The notes: generated by a model from the letters alone, not told the origin. A stretch of DNA of 48,292 nucleotides from Lachnospiraceae bacterium UBA7054 (GCA_002492725.1 DLAF01000041.1:1-48292); one strand, 5' to 3'. Shown: positions 9,828 to 20,188, numbered from the stretch's first letter. Translations and numbers: made by a program.

Positions 9828-10760
9828 ATGTGGCAGTATGAGAAGGCAAATGAAATCAAGGATTCCATAAACAGCTTTTTTGTAGGAAAAGAGAGTGTGG
9901 TTGAAAATATGCTGATCTGCCTTTTGGCGGGCGGACATGTGCTGCTGGAAGACGTGCCCGGTATTGGAAAGACCACGTTGGCAAAGTGCTTTGCGCAGGT
10001 AGTCGAATGCAGTTTCGGCAGGATCCAGTTTACACCCGACACCCTGCCCGGAGATGTAGTGGGCGTCTCTGTTTACCATATGAAAACCGGGGAGTTTGTC
10101 TATCAGGCGGGTGCGGTGATGAATCAGATCCTTTTGGCGGACGAGATCAACAGGACGGCACCCAAGACGCAGGCAAGCCTGTTAGAGGCAATGTCGGAGA
10201 ATCAGGTGACAGTAGATGGAATCGTATATCCGCTGCCACGGCCCTTTATGGTGATTGCAACGCAAAATCCCGTAGAATATCTGGGGACTTATCCGCTGCC
10301 GGAGGCACAGATGGACAGGTTTATGATGAAACTCTCCATCGGCTATCCGGACAGGGAGCAGGAGATCAAAATGGCGTCGGAATTTCTCGCCGGAAAAGTG
10401 GTTTCTAAGATCAGTCCCGTGTGCAACGCGGAAAGTGTGGAAGAAATAAAGAAAAAAGTGACGGAGGTGGCTGTCAAAGATACTGTGCTGGGCTATATCG
10501 AGGACATTATCAATCTGACAAGGGAAGAAAAGAGATTTGTGATCGGCGCCAGTCCGCGGGCCATGTTAGCGCTTGTCAGGGCGTCTCAGGCGAAAGCCTT
10601 CTTAGACGGCAGGGACTATGTGAAACCGGACGACGTCAAAGCAATAGCCATGCAGATTTTGCTGCACAGACTGAGCCTGTCATCAAAGGCGGAGATTGAA
10701 AAAGAAGATGCGGCGAAGATTTTAAGCAGCCTGATCATCAAAGCAAAGATACCCGTGTAA
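9828..10760 (+). CDS. MoxR-family AAA+ ATPase
   Basis: This is a 310-aa AAA_3 ATPase. Walker A is DVPGIGKTT (about 42-50), Walker B is LLADEINR (about 103-110), sensor 1 is in VIATQNP, the arginine-finger region is EAQMDRF, and a helical lid domain lies at about 225-310. It is a chaperone-like ATPase thought to mature or assemble partner proteins with VWA-like folds. The next two genes, a DUF58 and a transglutaminase-like membrane protein, are its usual partners across bacteria. The start at 9828 has an AAGGAG site. The target of the assembled complex in this organism is unknown. Confidence 0.95.
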   Translation: MWQYEKANEIKDSINSFFVGKESVVENMLICLLAGGHVLLEDVPGIGKTTLAKCFAQVVECSFGRIQFTPDTLPGDVVGVSVYHMKTGEFVYQAGAVMNQILLADEINRTAPKTQASLLEAMSENQVTVDGIVYPLPRPFMVIATQNPVEYLGTYPLPEAQMDRFMMKLSIGYPDREQEIKMASEFLAGKVVSKISPVCNAESVEEIKKKVTEVAVKDTVLGYIEDIINLTREEKRFVIGASPRAMLALVRASQAKAFLDGRDYVKPDDVKAIAMQILLHRLSLSSKAEIEKEDAAKILSSLIIKAKIPV

Positions 10761-10815
10761 CTATGCGGGAGAGAACTGTTAAGCGTGCAGATTGGGAAAG
10801 GGGCACATTGTCTGT

Positions 10816-11982
10816 ATGAGAACGCGAAGGGCTCTTTTTGGCATTTCCTGGCTTTTGTCACTGGCGGCGATCAGTTTTTATGGAGGGACGGTAAGTTACG
10901 GTATCTTTTTTGCGCTTACTTTTCTGCCGTTTCTTTCGCTCCTCTATATTGTCTGTGTATGGTTTCGCTATAAGGTTTATCAGGAGATCGGAAGCAGAAA
11001 TATCGTGAGTGGGCAGTCGGTACCTTATTATTTTGTGCTGCAAAATGAAGATAAGTTTGCATTTGCGGCAATTGGCATTTCTTTCTTTTCCGATTTTTCC
11101 TATGTGGAAGAATTACCCGATAAAATGGAATATGAGCTGCTGCCGGGAGAAAGATATCGGTATGAAACCTCTTTTGTGTGCAGATACAGAGGGGAATATG
11201 AGGTTGGGATCAAAGAGGTTACCATATCGGATTTCTTAAGACTCTTTCGCGTGCGGTGCGAAGTGAAGGGAACAAAGAAAGTGATCGTTGCGCCTAAACT
11301 GATCAGGATCCATGAGCTTAGAAGCATTTCGGATGTAAGCTCCATGGTGCGCAGAGAACGGTTTGGGCAGGCGGTAGAACAGGACATTGTTACCAGAGAG
11401 TATGTAAATGGAGACGCGCTGAAGCAGATTCACTGGAAGGCAACGGCAAGGGCACAGAAGCTTATGTCAAGAAGAATGATCGGTGAGGAAAAAGAGGGGG
11501 TGCTTCTTTTTTTTGATACGCACAGATATGATGAAAAGCCGGAAAAGTATCTTCCGTTGGAAAACCGTCTGTTGGAAACCGTATTGTCGCTTGTGCTTTT
11601 TCTTTGCGAAAAAAATATCCCCGTCAGCATATCCTGCAGTCAGGATAAGTTTAGACGGAACCGAATAAACGGGGTGGGAGAGTTTGGCGATTTTTATGAG
11701 CTGATCAAGGAATTGGAATTTGATCATGCGGAGGATACGAAGAGCAGGATTCTCCATGTTCTTGGCAGAGGAGCGGCGTTTGATAAGCAGGTGGCTTTTT
11801 TTATTCTGCAAAAGCCGGATCCGGAAATTCTGGAAATGACAAAACAGATTTCGGAAAACGGAGTGATTGTTGTTTTTTATATTGTTACGGAAGATAATAT
11901 CGATGATTTTTGTGCCATGAGCAATGCAAACAGACGAATCATTGCAATCACGCCGCAGGATAAGCTTGAGGAGATACTGTGA
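10816..11982 (+). CDS. DUF58 (VWA-like) membrane-anchored protein
   Basis: This 388-aa protein has two N-terminal membrane segments (about 8-50), an extracellular-looking beta region, and the DUF58 signature YVNGDALKQIHWKATARA (about 200-217). A VWA-like fold follows, with LLFFDTHR at about 230. It is typical of the protein served by a MoxR ATPase. The ATG at 10816 is preferred and lies about 13 bases after AAAGGGG; an in-frame TTG at 10792 has no obvious ribosome site. The stop overlaps the next start (TGATG). Function in the family is poorly defined, and envelope stress or peptide processing have been proposed. Confidence 0.9.
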   Translation: MRTRRALFGISWLLSLAAISFYGGTVSYGIFFALTFLPFLSLLYIVCVWFRYKVYQEIGSRNIVSGQSVPYYFVLQNEDKFAFAAIGISFFSDFSYVEELPDKMEYELLPGERYRYETSFVCRYRGEYEVGIKEVTISDFLRLFRVRCEVKGTKKVIVAPKLIRIHELRSISDVSSMVRRERFGQAVEQDIVTREYVNGDALKQIHWKATARAQKLMSRRMIGEEKEGVLLFFDTHRYDEKPEKYLPLENRLLETVLSLVLFLCEKNIPVSISCSQDKFRRNRINGVGEFGDFYELIKELEFDHAEDTKSRILHVLGRGAAFDKQVAFFILQKPDPEILEMTKQISENGVIVVFYIVTEDNIDDFCAMSNANRRIIAITPQDKLEEIL

Positions 11983-14246
11983 TGGAAAAAGGAAACGGAG
12001 CAATCTTTACTTTTATTTACCGGCTGCTTCATGCGAGTGTTTTTTCGAGCGCAATGATCCTGTATTTTTCTGATCTTTATGGAGGGGACGGCGTGACATG
12101 GAAGCACTTTATCGTATTGTTTCTGTCGGTTGCCCTGTTTTTTTGCGTCAGTAAATTACAGAAAAGGCAGCGAATCTATGCAATCGTACTCATCGTGATG
12201 TCTGTCGTTTTGGTGTCATTCGTGATGGGAAAAGAAAAGCCTGACGCATGGATGTCGGCAAAGAGCAGTTATCTGGGGACATTTGTTTTGGCGATGTCTG
12301 TCTGCGTATTACAGCTTTTGTTTGAAAAGTATTTTCCATTAAAGGCAGCGTTTTGCGTGATTTTGTGCGGGATGCTGCTCTATTCGCTGTTTGCCGGACG
12401 GTATGTGCCCAAAATGGGCGTTTTGCTTTTGCTGTTGTATGTCGTTATGACACTGACAGAGTATATTTGGCTCAAAAGTAGAAATAAGGAAAAGGGAAAT
12501 TCCCATGCCTATATCGTGTGGCTTGCACCGTTTTTTGTTTTGTATTTTGCCGTTTTGTGCCTGATGCCGATGCCGAAAACGCCGTATAGCTGGCAATGGC
12601 TCAAAGATATTTATCTGCGCGTGGAAGAAAAAATCACGATCTATGCAGAGAATTTTGTAAGCAGAAACGATGAGGATCTGGACGGAGCAATCAGTGGTTT
12701 TTCGGAAAGTGCGGTACTTTTTTCCAATCTCGCAGCGAATGATAAAAATATTATGGTGATTGAGACTTTGCCCGGTAAGAAACAGCCGCTGTATCTTGCG
12801 GGGAAGATTTATGATGTTTTCGACGGGCAGGAGTGGAAGAGTACAAAGGGAAAAGATGCGCGGGAGAGGCTGATTGACACGGCGGAAACAGTGTACGCGC
12901 TGGAAGCGTATGCCAAGGACGATTTGGATCATCCGCTCTATAATGGTATACGGGCAAAATCGGGATACCGGCATTTTCACACGAATTATCTTTTGGCGCC
13001 TTCCAAGACATGGAAGATAGAGGGGAGACTGCAATATCAGCAAGACGGAGCCAATCTTACGTTTGATCAAAAGGCGGGGTATGGCACGGAATATACCTTG
13101 CAATACTGCCGGATGAATATGGGGAGAGAAACGACGCAGGATTTTCTGCAAAGCAACAGTGTGGAAAATCCGGACTTGTGGGAGAGCACGGTAAAGGCAT
13201 ATGCGGAAGAGAACATCACATACGCACAGCTTCTCGCATACAGAGAAAACATGCGAGAGCGCTATCTGCCGGAAACGACAATAAGCCCGGAAACGGAAGA
13301 TTGGCTTGCGGAGGTTACAAAAGACGCAGAGGACGAGATCGACGGACTGTTCTGCATAGAAGAGGCACTGGCCGATATGGAATACAATGTAAATCCCGGC
13401 GGTTTACCTGGAGAGGTGACGGATGAACAGAGCTTTTTGCACTATTTTCTGCTGGATAAACAGGAGGGATTTTGTACCTATTACGCGACGGCGTTCGTAC
13501 TGCTTGCAAGAGCGGAGGGATTCCCGGCAAGATATGTGCAGGGATTCTGTGTTCCGCTGGGAAACGCAAAGGAGACGGAGGTCTATTCCGCTATGGCGCA
13601 TGCGTGGCCGGAAGTGTATTTTGAAGGCAAGGGGTGGATTCCTTTTGAGCCGACGCCGGGATACGGCATCAGGCGGTATCCGGCAGAACCCGAAAAAGAG
13701 GGTAAAAAGGAGGAAAATGCTGTTAAGAGAAAGGAGCTTGCGGCAGAAAAGGATGTACTTGATGATTCGGAACTTTCGGACGATGAGGAGGAAGAGGAGC
13801 GGAAAGAAAGAGACAAAAAAGTACAGGAAGTGAAACGGGCGGCTGCATGGATCACAATCTGCGGATTGCTCATTTTAGCAGTAGGCATGCTTCTATTTGT
13901 CATAGACAGGCTGAGCGAGAAGTATCGCGAAAAAAGAAGAAGTACGGCTGAAAAATATAAGAGAGCCGTACTGCTGAATATGCAGATCCTGTCCATGCTC
14001 GGCTTTGAAAGGGAAAGGTCGGAAACTTACCATGAATTGATTGAGCGCATTGAAAAAGGGGAAGATGGAGAAGCCATACCGACGGCGTTTATCGCAGCCT
14101 ATGAAAATATTCTGTATGGGACCCGTGAGATTGGAGAGAGGGAATTGAAGGAGTGTTTAGCGCAAAGGGAGGAGCTGATGCAGATTTTGCGGAAAAAGAA
14201 GGGGAGAAGGTATGTGTTTTATTGGCTGAGGCTTTCTGTGATGTGA
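11982..14246 (+). CDS. Membrane transglutaminase-like protein (TgpA/DUF3488-DUF4129 type)
   Basis: This 754-aa protein has an N-terminal block of about six membrane helices (10-210), an extracellular region, a transglutaminase-like cysteine protease core, one more TM (about 624-646) and a cytoplasmic DUF4129-like tail. The core has Cys498 in GFCTYYA and His540 in AHAWPEVYF; FEPTPG follows where the third residue would be, so the acidic member may be Glu. A highly charged E/K/D-rich linker (about 570-620) separates core and last TM. The start at 11982 overlaps the DUF58 stop and follows GAGGAG. It completes the MoxR-DUF58-transglutaminase set. The activity is probably proteolytic or transamidating at the cell surface, but substrates are unknown. 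Confidence 0.92.
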   Translation: MEKGNGAIFTFIYRLLHASVFSSAMILYFSDLYGGDGVTWKHFIVLFLSVALFFCVSKLQKRQRIYAIVLIVMSVVLVSFVMGKEKPDAWMSAKSSYLGTFVLAMSVCVLQLLFEKYFPLKAAFCVILCGMLLYSLFAGRYVPKMGVLLLLLYVVMTLTEYIWLKSRNKEKGNSHAYIVWLAPFFVLYFAVLCLMPMPKTPYSWQWLKDIYLRVEEKITIYAENFVSRNDEDLDGAISGFSESAVLFSNLAANDKNIMVIETLPGKKQPLYLAGKIYDVFDGQEWKSTKGKDARERLIDTAETVYALEAYAKDDLDHPLYNGIRAKSGYRHFHTNYLLAPSKTWKIEGRLQYQQDGANLTFDQKAGYGTEYTLQYCRMNMGRETTQDFLQSNSVENPDLWESTVKAYAEENITYAQLLAYRENMRERYLPETTISPETEDWLAEVTKDAEDEIDGLFCIEEALADMEYNVNPGGLPGEVTDEQSFLHYFLLDKQEGFCTYYATAFVLLARAEGFPARYVQGFCVPLGNAKETEVYSAMAHAWPEVYFEGKGWIPFEPTPGYGIRRYPAEPEKEGKKEENAVKRKELAAEKDVLDDSELSDDEEEEERKERDKKVQEVKRAAAWITICGLLILAVGMLLFVIDRLSEKYREKRRSTAEKYKRAVLLNMQILSMLGFERERSETYHELIERIEKGEDGEAIPTAFIAAYENILYGTREIGERELKECLAQREELMQILRKKKGRRYVFYWLRLSVM

Positions 14247-14453
14247 TGGGGCACAAGCAGTGAACGAACCGATCAAGTTTTATGATGAAAAAAGGGAGAT
14301 ATGCGAAATTAGCAGGATTTGCGACCGAATTAACACGACCAAATAAAACGAAATGTGTTACAATATACTACGTGTATCCTGATATTCGGACAGTTTTTGT
14401 CTGCAAAAGATTACATGGTTATAGATAAATACATTGTAGTAGGAGGGATGCCC

Positions 14454-15161
14454 ATGCGGATAGCGGTTTGTGATGACTGCGTGGAGGATGCCCTGTACCT
14501 CAGAAACATCTTAAGAGGGCAGGAGGTCAGCGTCTATTCCGATGCGGAAAGCCTTCTGGCGGATGTGCAAGAAAAAAACAGATGGTATGATCTGTATCTT
14601 CTGGATATTTTCATGGAAGAATCCATGGACGGGATAGAGCTGGCAAAAAGGCTGCGCATGGAACAGGAAGAGGCAATGATCTGTTTTGTCTCCACCAGCG
14701 ATGATTTTTACAGAGAGGCATACGACCTCTATGCAATCCAGTATTTGCTAAAACCTGTAAGGGAGGAAAGCGTAGAGGAACTGCTCCAAAAGGTACAGAA
14801 GAATCTTGCAAGGCGTCTGCATGACAAAGAGAAGACCCTCATCTATTCATGGTGGGGAAAGCGGGGCGCAATTCCCTATGAAAAAATCCGCTATATCAGA
14901 ATCAGAGGACATACGCTTTCCATCTGCTGTACGGATGGCAGGGTACAGGAAAGCACAGGAAAGTTAAACGATCTGGAACGGCAGATATGCGGGGACACAT
15001 TCCTGCGCTGTCACCAGAGCTTTATCGTCAATATCTATCATGTGGAGGGCATGGGAGGTTCTGACCTGACGATTGCCGGGGAGAAGATTCCCGTGTCCAG
15101 ACGCTATTATGCGGAAGTGAAGAAACGGTATCAGAGGATGTTGTTTGAAGGAGTGGAATGA
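14454..15161 (+). CDS. LytTR-family response regulator (AgrA/VirR-like)
   Basis: This 235-aa regulator has a receiver domain (about 1-115) with Asp7/Asp8, phospho-acceptor Asp51 in LLDIFME and Lys in LLKPVR, followed by a LytTR DNA-binding domain (about 130-232) containing FLRCHQSFIVN. The ATG at 14454 is 7 bases after AGGAGGG; the ATG at 14448 is too close to that site. It leads an operon with a solute-binding lipoprotein and a chemoreceptor. No kinase is encoded in this operon; the nearest candidate is the broken GHKL kinase downstream on the other strand, which has its own LytTR partner. Confidence 0.92.
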   Translation: MRIAVCDDCVEDALYLRNILRGQEVSVYSDAESLLADVQEKNRWYDLYLLDIFMEESMDGIELAKRLRMEQEEAMICFVSTSDDFYREAYDLYAIQYLLKPVREESVEELLQKVQKNLARRLHDKEKTLIYSWWGKRGAIPYEKIRYIRIRGHTLSICCTDGRVQESTGKLNDLERQICGDTFLRCHQSFIVNIYHVEGMGGSDLTIAGEKIPVSRRYYAEVKKRYQRMLFEGVE

Positions 15162-15228
15162 ATATGACATTACTGAGGAATTTATCTGTTTTCCGAGGGA
15201 AACTGTTTACAGGGAACGGAGGCTACAG

Positions 15229-16575
15229 ATGAAAAAGAAATTTTTGATTGTATTTGGGTTGCTTTTTTGCCTGATTTTGGTAACGTTTGTCGGATGCGGG
15301 CAAAAAGAGGAGACAGCCAGGATCTATTACTTGAATTTTAAGCCGGAATCGACGGATAGCTGGAAAGAAATTGCCAAAGCCTACGAAGCTGAGACCGGTA
15401 TCGAAGTAAGGATATTGACGGCTGCAAGCGGCAGTTATGAGCAGACTTTAAAATCCGAGATTGCAAAGAAGAAAGCACCTACACTATTTCAGATCAATGG
15501 TCCGGTGGATTATGAGAAATGGAAAAATTACTGCAGGGATTTGAGCGATACGCAGTTTTATTCCTGGCTGCTGGAACCGGATATGGCGGTGAAGAACGGA
15601 GACGGCGTCTATGGGATCCCTTACGTGGTGGAAGGGTACGGCATTATTTATAATGACGGCATTATGCAGAAGTATTTTTCGCTGCCTTCCAGGAAGACGG
15701 ATTTTGGAAGTATGGATGAAGTCAACAATTTTGACAAGTTAAAGAGCCTGGTGGAAGATATGTCGCAGCACCTTGAGGAACTTGGCATTGAAGGGGTATT
15801 TGCTTCCACCTCTTTCAGCGAAGGGGAGGATTGGCGCTGGCAGACGCATTTGGCGAATCTTCCCGTTTACTACGAGTTTTCCGAAAAGGGGATCGCGGAC
15901 GAAGAAGAACTCGATTTTAGTTATGAGCAAAACTATAAGAATATCTTTGATTTGTACATAAATAATTCCTGCACTGCCAGAGAGGAACTTGGCTCCAAGA
16001 CGGTGGATGATTCCATGAAGGAGTTTGCGCTTGGGAAAGCGGCGATGGTGCAGAACGGCAACTGGGCCTGGAATCAGATTTCCGGAATTGACGGCAATCA
16101 GGTAAAAGAGCAGGATGTAAAATTCCTGCCGATTTATACAGGCGTAAACGGTGAGGAAAAACAGGGCCTGTGTATTGGCACGGAAAGTTATATCTGCGTG
16201 AACAGCATTGCTGGTGAAGCTGACCAGCAGGCTTCCATTGCCTTTCTGGAATGGCTGTACGGCTCTGAGACGGGCAAGAAATATGTCACGGATTCTCTGG
16301 GCTTTATCTCTCCCTTTAACACTTTTACTTATGAGGAAAGCCCCAATGACCCTCTGGCAAGGCAGGTAGTCGCCTATATGTCCGATACCGATAAAAAAAC
16401 GGTGAACTGGGATTTTACGGCATTTCCAAGCCAGCGCTTTAAGAACGAGTTTGGAAATTCGCTCTATGAGTATTGCACGGGGAAAACAACCTGGGAAGAC
16501 GTAGTAGAATCCGTGAAAAAAAACTGGGCATCTGAGAAAGCGTTAACGCTTGAAGAGGGAAAGGAGAACAAGTGA
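15229..16575 (+). CDS. Extracellular solute-binding lipoprotein (sugar ABC-type, family 1), orphan
   Basis: This 448-aa protein has a lipoprotein signal (KKK, hydrophobic core, FVGCGQ with Cys23) and the look of a carbohydrate-binding SBP: two lobes, the VYGIPYVVEGYGIIYN segment near 130-145, and AAMVQNGNWAWNQ near 270. SBPs of this family capture oligosaccharides for ABC import. Here no permease or ATPase gene is adjacent; instead a chemoreceptor gene starts within its stop codon (GTGA). A role as ligand-capturing partner of that receptor or of a sensor kinase is therefore plausible. The ATG at 15229 lies 7 bases after GGAGG; the longer frame from 15145 overlaps the regulator gene and is rejected. 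Confidence 0.9.
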   Translation: MKKKFLIVFGLLFCLILVTFVGCGQKEETARIYYLNFKPESTDSWKEIAKAYEAETGIEVRILTAASGSYEQTLKSEIAKKKAPTLFQINGPVDYEKWKNYCRDLSDTQFYSWLLEPDMAVKNGDGVYGIPYVVEGYGIIYNDGIMQKYFSLPSRKTDFGSMDEVNNFDKLKSLVEDMSQHLEELGIEGVFASTSFSEGEDWRWQTHLANLPVYYEFSEKGIADEEELDFSYEQNYKNIFDLYINNSCTAREELGSKTVDDSMKEFALGKAAMVQNGNWAWNQISGIDGNQVKEQDVKFLPIYTGVNGEEKQGLCIGTESYICVNSIAGEADQQASIAFLEWLYGSETGKKYVTDSLGFISPFNTFTYEESPNDPLARQVVAYMSDTDKKTVNWDFTAFPSQRFKNEFGNSLYEYCTGKTTWEDVVESVKKNWASEKALTLEEGKENK

Positions 16576-18248
16576 AATCCATACGTGGTAAAATTGCGTT
16601 GCTGATTACAGCCACTTCCATTATTCTGATTGCAGGGATATTGACCGTATCTTATATGGTAAATAAAAAGAATATTACGCAGTTATGTGAGAGTTACTTA
16701 TATGACACCTGTGAACATGCCTCGGATACCCTGTATGAATGTTTTTACAGCGATAGCGAGAGAAATAACATGGATGTGGGACTTGGCAGGCTCGACTATA
16801 TTTTGAATAATGTAGGCATTGATACCATGGAGTCGAGCAGGGTTTATCTGATCGATTCACAGGGAAAGTTTCTGTATCATGACAATGCGGATATGATTGG
16901 TCAGCAGATTGCGGGAAATGAACTGATTCAAAGCGTTCTGGATACTTTACAGACGGGCATGATCACGCCGGCGGACGTCAGGGAATGTACGGTGGAGGGC
17001 AGGGATGTCTACATTGCCTTTATGTGTACGGTCAATGACTGGGTCATTTTTGTTCAGGCGGATAAATCGGATGTCATGAAACCGGTCAATACCATATCTG
17101 CGGTCTGTGTGGTGATCGGGCTGGTACTGCTTTTGGCGGCTTTGTGCATCGGCATGGCGGTTACGCGGATGATCACAAAGCCCATTGCGGCATTGACCGC
17201 AGTCATTAATGATATTTCTGAGCTGAACATGCAAAGCAGCAGCATTATTCCGGCGACGCATGACGAAGTGGGTACTATGGGAAATGCAGTCATCCATATG
17301 AAGGAACAGTTGTCGGGGATCGTTTCGGAACTCAACGATATTTCGGAAAAACTGGTAAAGGACTCCGATTCCCTCTATGAGATTTCAGAAGGAGTGAATC
17401 AGGCTTCCACCAATAATTCCGCCATTAATCAGAAGATGGCGGAGACGATGGAGAAGACCTCTGCGTCTATGGAATCCGTTACGGCCCACGTTGAAAATAT
17501 AAACAGAAATACAGCTGCCGTTGCCGGGCATATCAACGCCGGAACGCAGCTTACGGCGGATGCGCGCAGTAAGAGTGCGGCGATCCACGAGAAAACAGGC
17601 GCTTCCCGGGAAGAGACTTTGCAGGTCTACGATAAAATACAGAAAACTTCGCAGGAAGCGATTGTGAAAGCGCAGAAGGCAGCGCAAATCAATGAGCTTG
17701 TAAAAGCCATTCAGGACATCGCGGACCAGACCAATCTGCTTTCTTTGAATGCTTCCATTGAAGCGGCAAGGGCAGGCGAAGCGGGAAGAGGATTCGGCGT
17801 TGTGGCAGGTGAAATTGCCTCTCTGGCGGCGCAGTCTACCCAGGCCGGAGCCAATATTGTGGCGATTGTGGATGATGTCAATTCGTCTGTGGAGACATTG
17901 AGAGGCTGTCTTTTGGATGCCCTGAATTTCCTCGAACAAAAGGTGATCAATGATTATAATGAGTTTATGCAGTCCAGTGATGAATACAGCGAAACAACCA
18001 AATCGATAGAGGAGTTTATGGATCAGGCAAACGAGGAGGTTATGGAATTGAAACGCTTTATTGATGAGATCACGGGTGCCATGTCGGAAGTCAACAACAA
18101 TATCAGCGATTGTACAACGGGAATCTCAGACATTGCCCGAAAGACGACGGATGTGGTCGGCCTTACGGCGGAGGCTTTTGACAAGACATTAAGCGGTAAG
18201 GTTTCCGCAAGACAATTGTCAGATATTACTTCAAGATTCCGAATTTAA
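16572..18248 (+). CDS. Transmembrane methyl-accepting chemotaxis protein
   Basis: This 558-aa receptor has TM1 at about 8-28 and an extracellular Cache-like sensor domain (about 35-175, with VYLIDSQGKFLYH and DWVIFVQADKS strands). TM2 is at about 180-203, then HAMP (204-260) and a long coiled-coil signalling domain. The hairpin tip (about 375-415) reads QTNLLSLNASIEAARAGE. There is no C-terminal CheR-docking pentapeptide. The GTG start at 16572 follows AAGGAG and overlaps the SBP stop. The coupling to an orphan solute-binding protein suggests that chemotaxis responds to the sugar bound by that protein. Its 3' end overlaps the convergent kinase gene by 4 bp. Confidence 0.93.
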   Translation: MKSIRGKIALLITATSIILIAGILTVSYMVNKKNITQLCESYLYDTCEHASDTLYECFYSDSERNNMDVGLGRLDYILNNVGIDTMESSRVYLIDSQGKFLYHDNADMIGQQIAGNELIQSVLDTLQTGMITPADVRECTVEGRDVYIAFMCTVNDWVIFVQADKSDVMKPVNTISAVCVVIGLVLLLAALCIGMAVTRMITKPIAALTAVINDISELNMQSSSIIPATHDEVGTMGNAVIHMKEQLSGIVSELNDISEKLVKDSDSLYEISEGVNQASTNNSAINQKMAETMEKTSASMESVTAHVENINRNTAAVAGHINAGTQLTADARSKSAAIHEKTGASREETLQVYDKIQKTSQEAIVKAQKAAQINELVKAIQDIADQTNLLSLNASIEAARAGEAGRGFGVVAGEIASLAAQSTQAGANIVAIVDDVNSSVETLRGCLLDALNFLEQKVINDYNEFMQSSDEYSETTKSIEEFMDQANEEVMELKRFIDEITGAMSEVNNNISDCTTGISDIARKTTDVVGLTAEAFDKTLSGKVSARQLSDITSRFRI

Positions 18249-20174
18249 GGCATTCCCAACGTCACATCCAGCACAAAATATCCGTCCAGGACGCGGTACT
18301 CCATCTGTCCGCCTCTGCGTCCGGCAGCCTGCCTGATATTGGAAAGACCGTAACCGTGTCCGTCTCCCTCTTTTGTGGACACAGGCAGACCGTCCGCCGC
18401 CTTCAGGCTTTTGTCAAAGCGGTTGCTTACACGGAGCAGAAACTGATCCTGACGGACAGTCGCCTGCACCTTGATGAGCCGCTCACCTTCGGGCATTGTC
18501 AGAGAACCTTCTACCGCGTTTTCCAGCGCGTTATTTAAGATCAGGCACAGCTCCGTGGCGGGCAGCTCCTCATCCCCGATCCCGATATGGCAGTCTAATG
18601 TTATCTGCTGCTTCCTGCACTTCGCCGCGTAATTTTGCAGTACCGCATTCATATACGGGTTTTTGCAGAAGATTTCAGCGGCTTGTTCTTTATGGTATTT
18701 TGAAAGACCGTCCAGATACTTCTTTGCCTCCGTCGTTTTACCATCCTCAAGCAATACGGCTAATGTGTTCAGATGCCCCGCCATGTCATGGCGCAGAGAG
18801 CGGAGCGCATTTTCGTGGGAAACTCTCGCCTCATAAAAATCCTTCTGTGCCAAAAGGCGGCTGTCAAGCTGTCTGGCGTATTCTGTCTGCAGAGCAAGCT
18901 GTGTGCGCATCCCTGAAATCTGCCGTATGATCTGGTACAGGGCAAGGATCGTCGAGAGGAGAAACAGGATTAAGGCGCACCAATACAACAATGAATAGAT
19001 ATCGATCGTAACAGGATGGATATTGATGACATTTGTGATTTGAGCGGCATAGTATCCCTTTCCGCACCGAGAACCCACATACAGGACAGCAATCAGACAG
19101 ACAGTGATCCCCAGCCCGGATAACAGCGCGATAAAAATCTGGTTCCGCTTTTGCAAAGCTTCCCGGACGGCAAAAAGCAGCAGAGCGGCAAGCGTGATAA
19201 ACAGTGTGAGATTGTCTGCCAGAAAAGGGTTGTAAAAGGGAAGACCGCCAAACAGATTCCCGATGGGGGAAATCAGCGAAACGACAGCCGAGAATCCAAG
19301 GATGCTGCCGAACAGGAGGCGGCCTTTGCGGTCTTTCATCTGCAAAAACAGCCAGATACAGGGGAGCATGACCTCGATGATGGGAATGAATACCGCAAGC
19401 GGGCTGTCCATGGCGAAGGAGACAGGGGAAAAAAGGAAAACTGCCGCAGCCGGGAAAGCATTTGGGTCAGGGCAGCAAGGATCAGCAGGAGGGAAGGATA
19501 ATCACGGATTCCCTGAAAGAGGGCAAAAAGCCAGATGCCGGAGAGGAGCAGTGTAAGGGTGGCATATCCCGCCGCGGGCATCAGCTCGTTGCCGACATCT
19601 GCAATCTGGAGGGCGGACCTGACCGCATGGGAGGACAGCAGGATGCCGGGCATACCTGTTGTTTCCGCTATATGTGCGGTGGCAATCGTGAGCCTTTTGC
19701 CGGCATAATGCCCAGGCAGGGAACACCGTACCGTCTCTCCCGGCGCGAAGTCTGTGACAGTATAATCCTGCGGAAAAGCTACCGCGTCAAAACGCATATC
19801 GTTCCCGGGGCAGTTGGTGTAGAGCAGATCCCGTCCAAAAATACGGCACAGGGACGCAGGATATCCAGCATCAGGAAGGTATATCCCGCATCTTCCTGCT
19901 CTTTTGTCAGAGTACGGGAAAGGTAAAAAATGCGGCCTGCCTCCAGCGAAAAGGCATCTTCCGAAGAAATTTCCCTGCGGCTGCCGTTTTCCACAGTATA
20001 AAGCTCCCAGCCGCAGGCGTCGGCAATCAGCGGCGTCAGGGCAAGCTCTTCCACTTTGATACGGGTAATGGAGGAAAGCAGCCCGAACATCCAGACAGTG
20101 AGCAGGACAAACAAAAGGACTGCCGCGCAGTTTACGATAGATCGTTTCTTCCAAGTCATCGTTTTTCGCATCAT
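18245..20174 (-). pseudogene. Membrane GHKL sensor kinase broken by two single-base frameshifts
   Basis: Three consecutive minus-strand pieces belong to one protein. Piece 1 runs from the ATG at 20174 to about 19832 (TM1, extracellular start). Piece 2 runs to about 19430 (extracellular domain, several TM helices). Piece 3 runs to 18245 (last TM helices, DHp with RHDMAGHL, GHKL ATPase with NALENAVE and GHGYGLSNIR). Restoring one G at the GGG run (19830-19832) and one T at the T6 run (19429-19434) gives a single frame of 1932 nt, 643 aa. A separate 388-aa frame from 19411 keeps the kinase core and might be translated alone. The gene follows its LytTR regulator by 14 nt. The cause may be real decay, phase variation or homopolymer sequencing errors. 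Confidence 0.85.
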
Positions 20175-20188
20175 AAAATACCCCGTTC

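Noticed and set aside
13583..13996. Serine-rich minus-strand frame over the transglutaminase gene
   Set aside because: It is the complement of the acidic, lysine-rich linker; the composition is an artefact of GAA/GAG/AAG codons.
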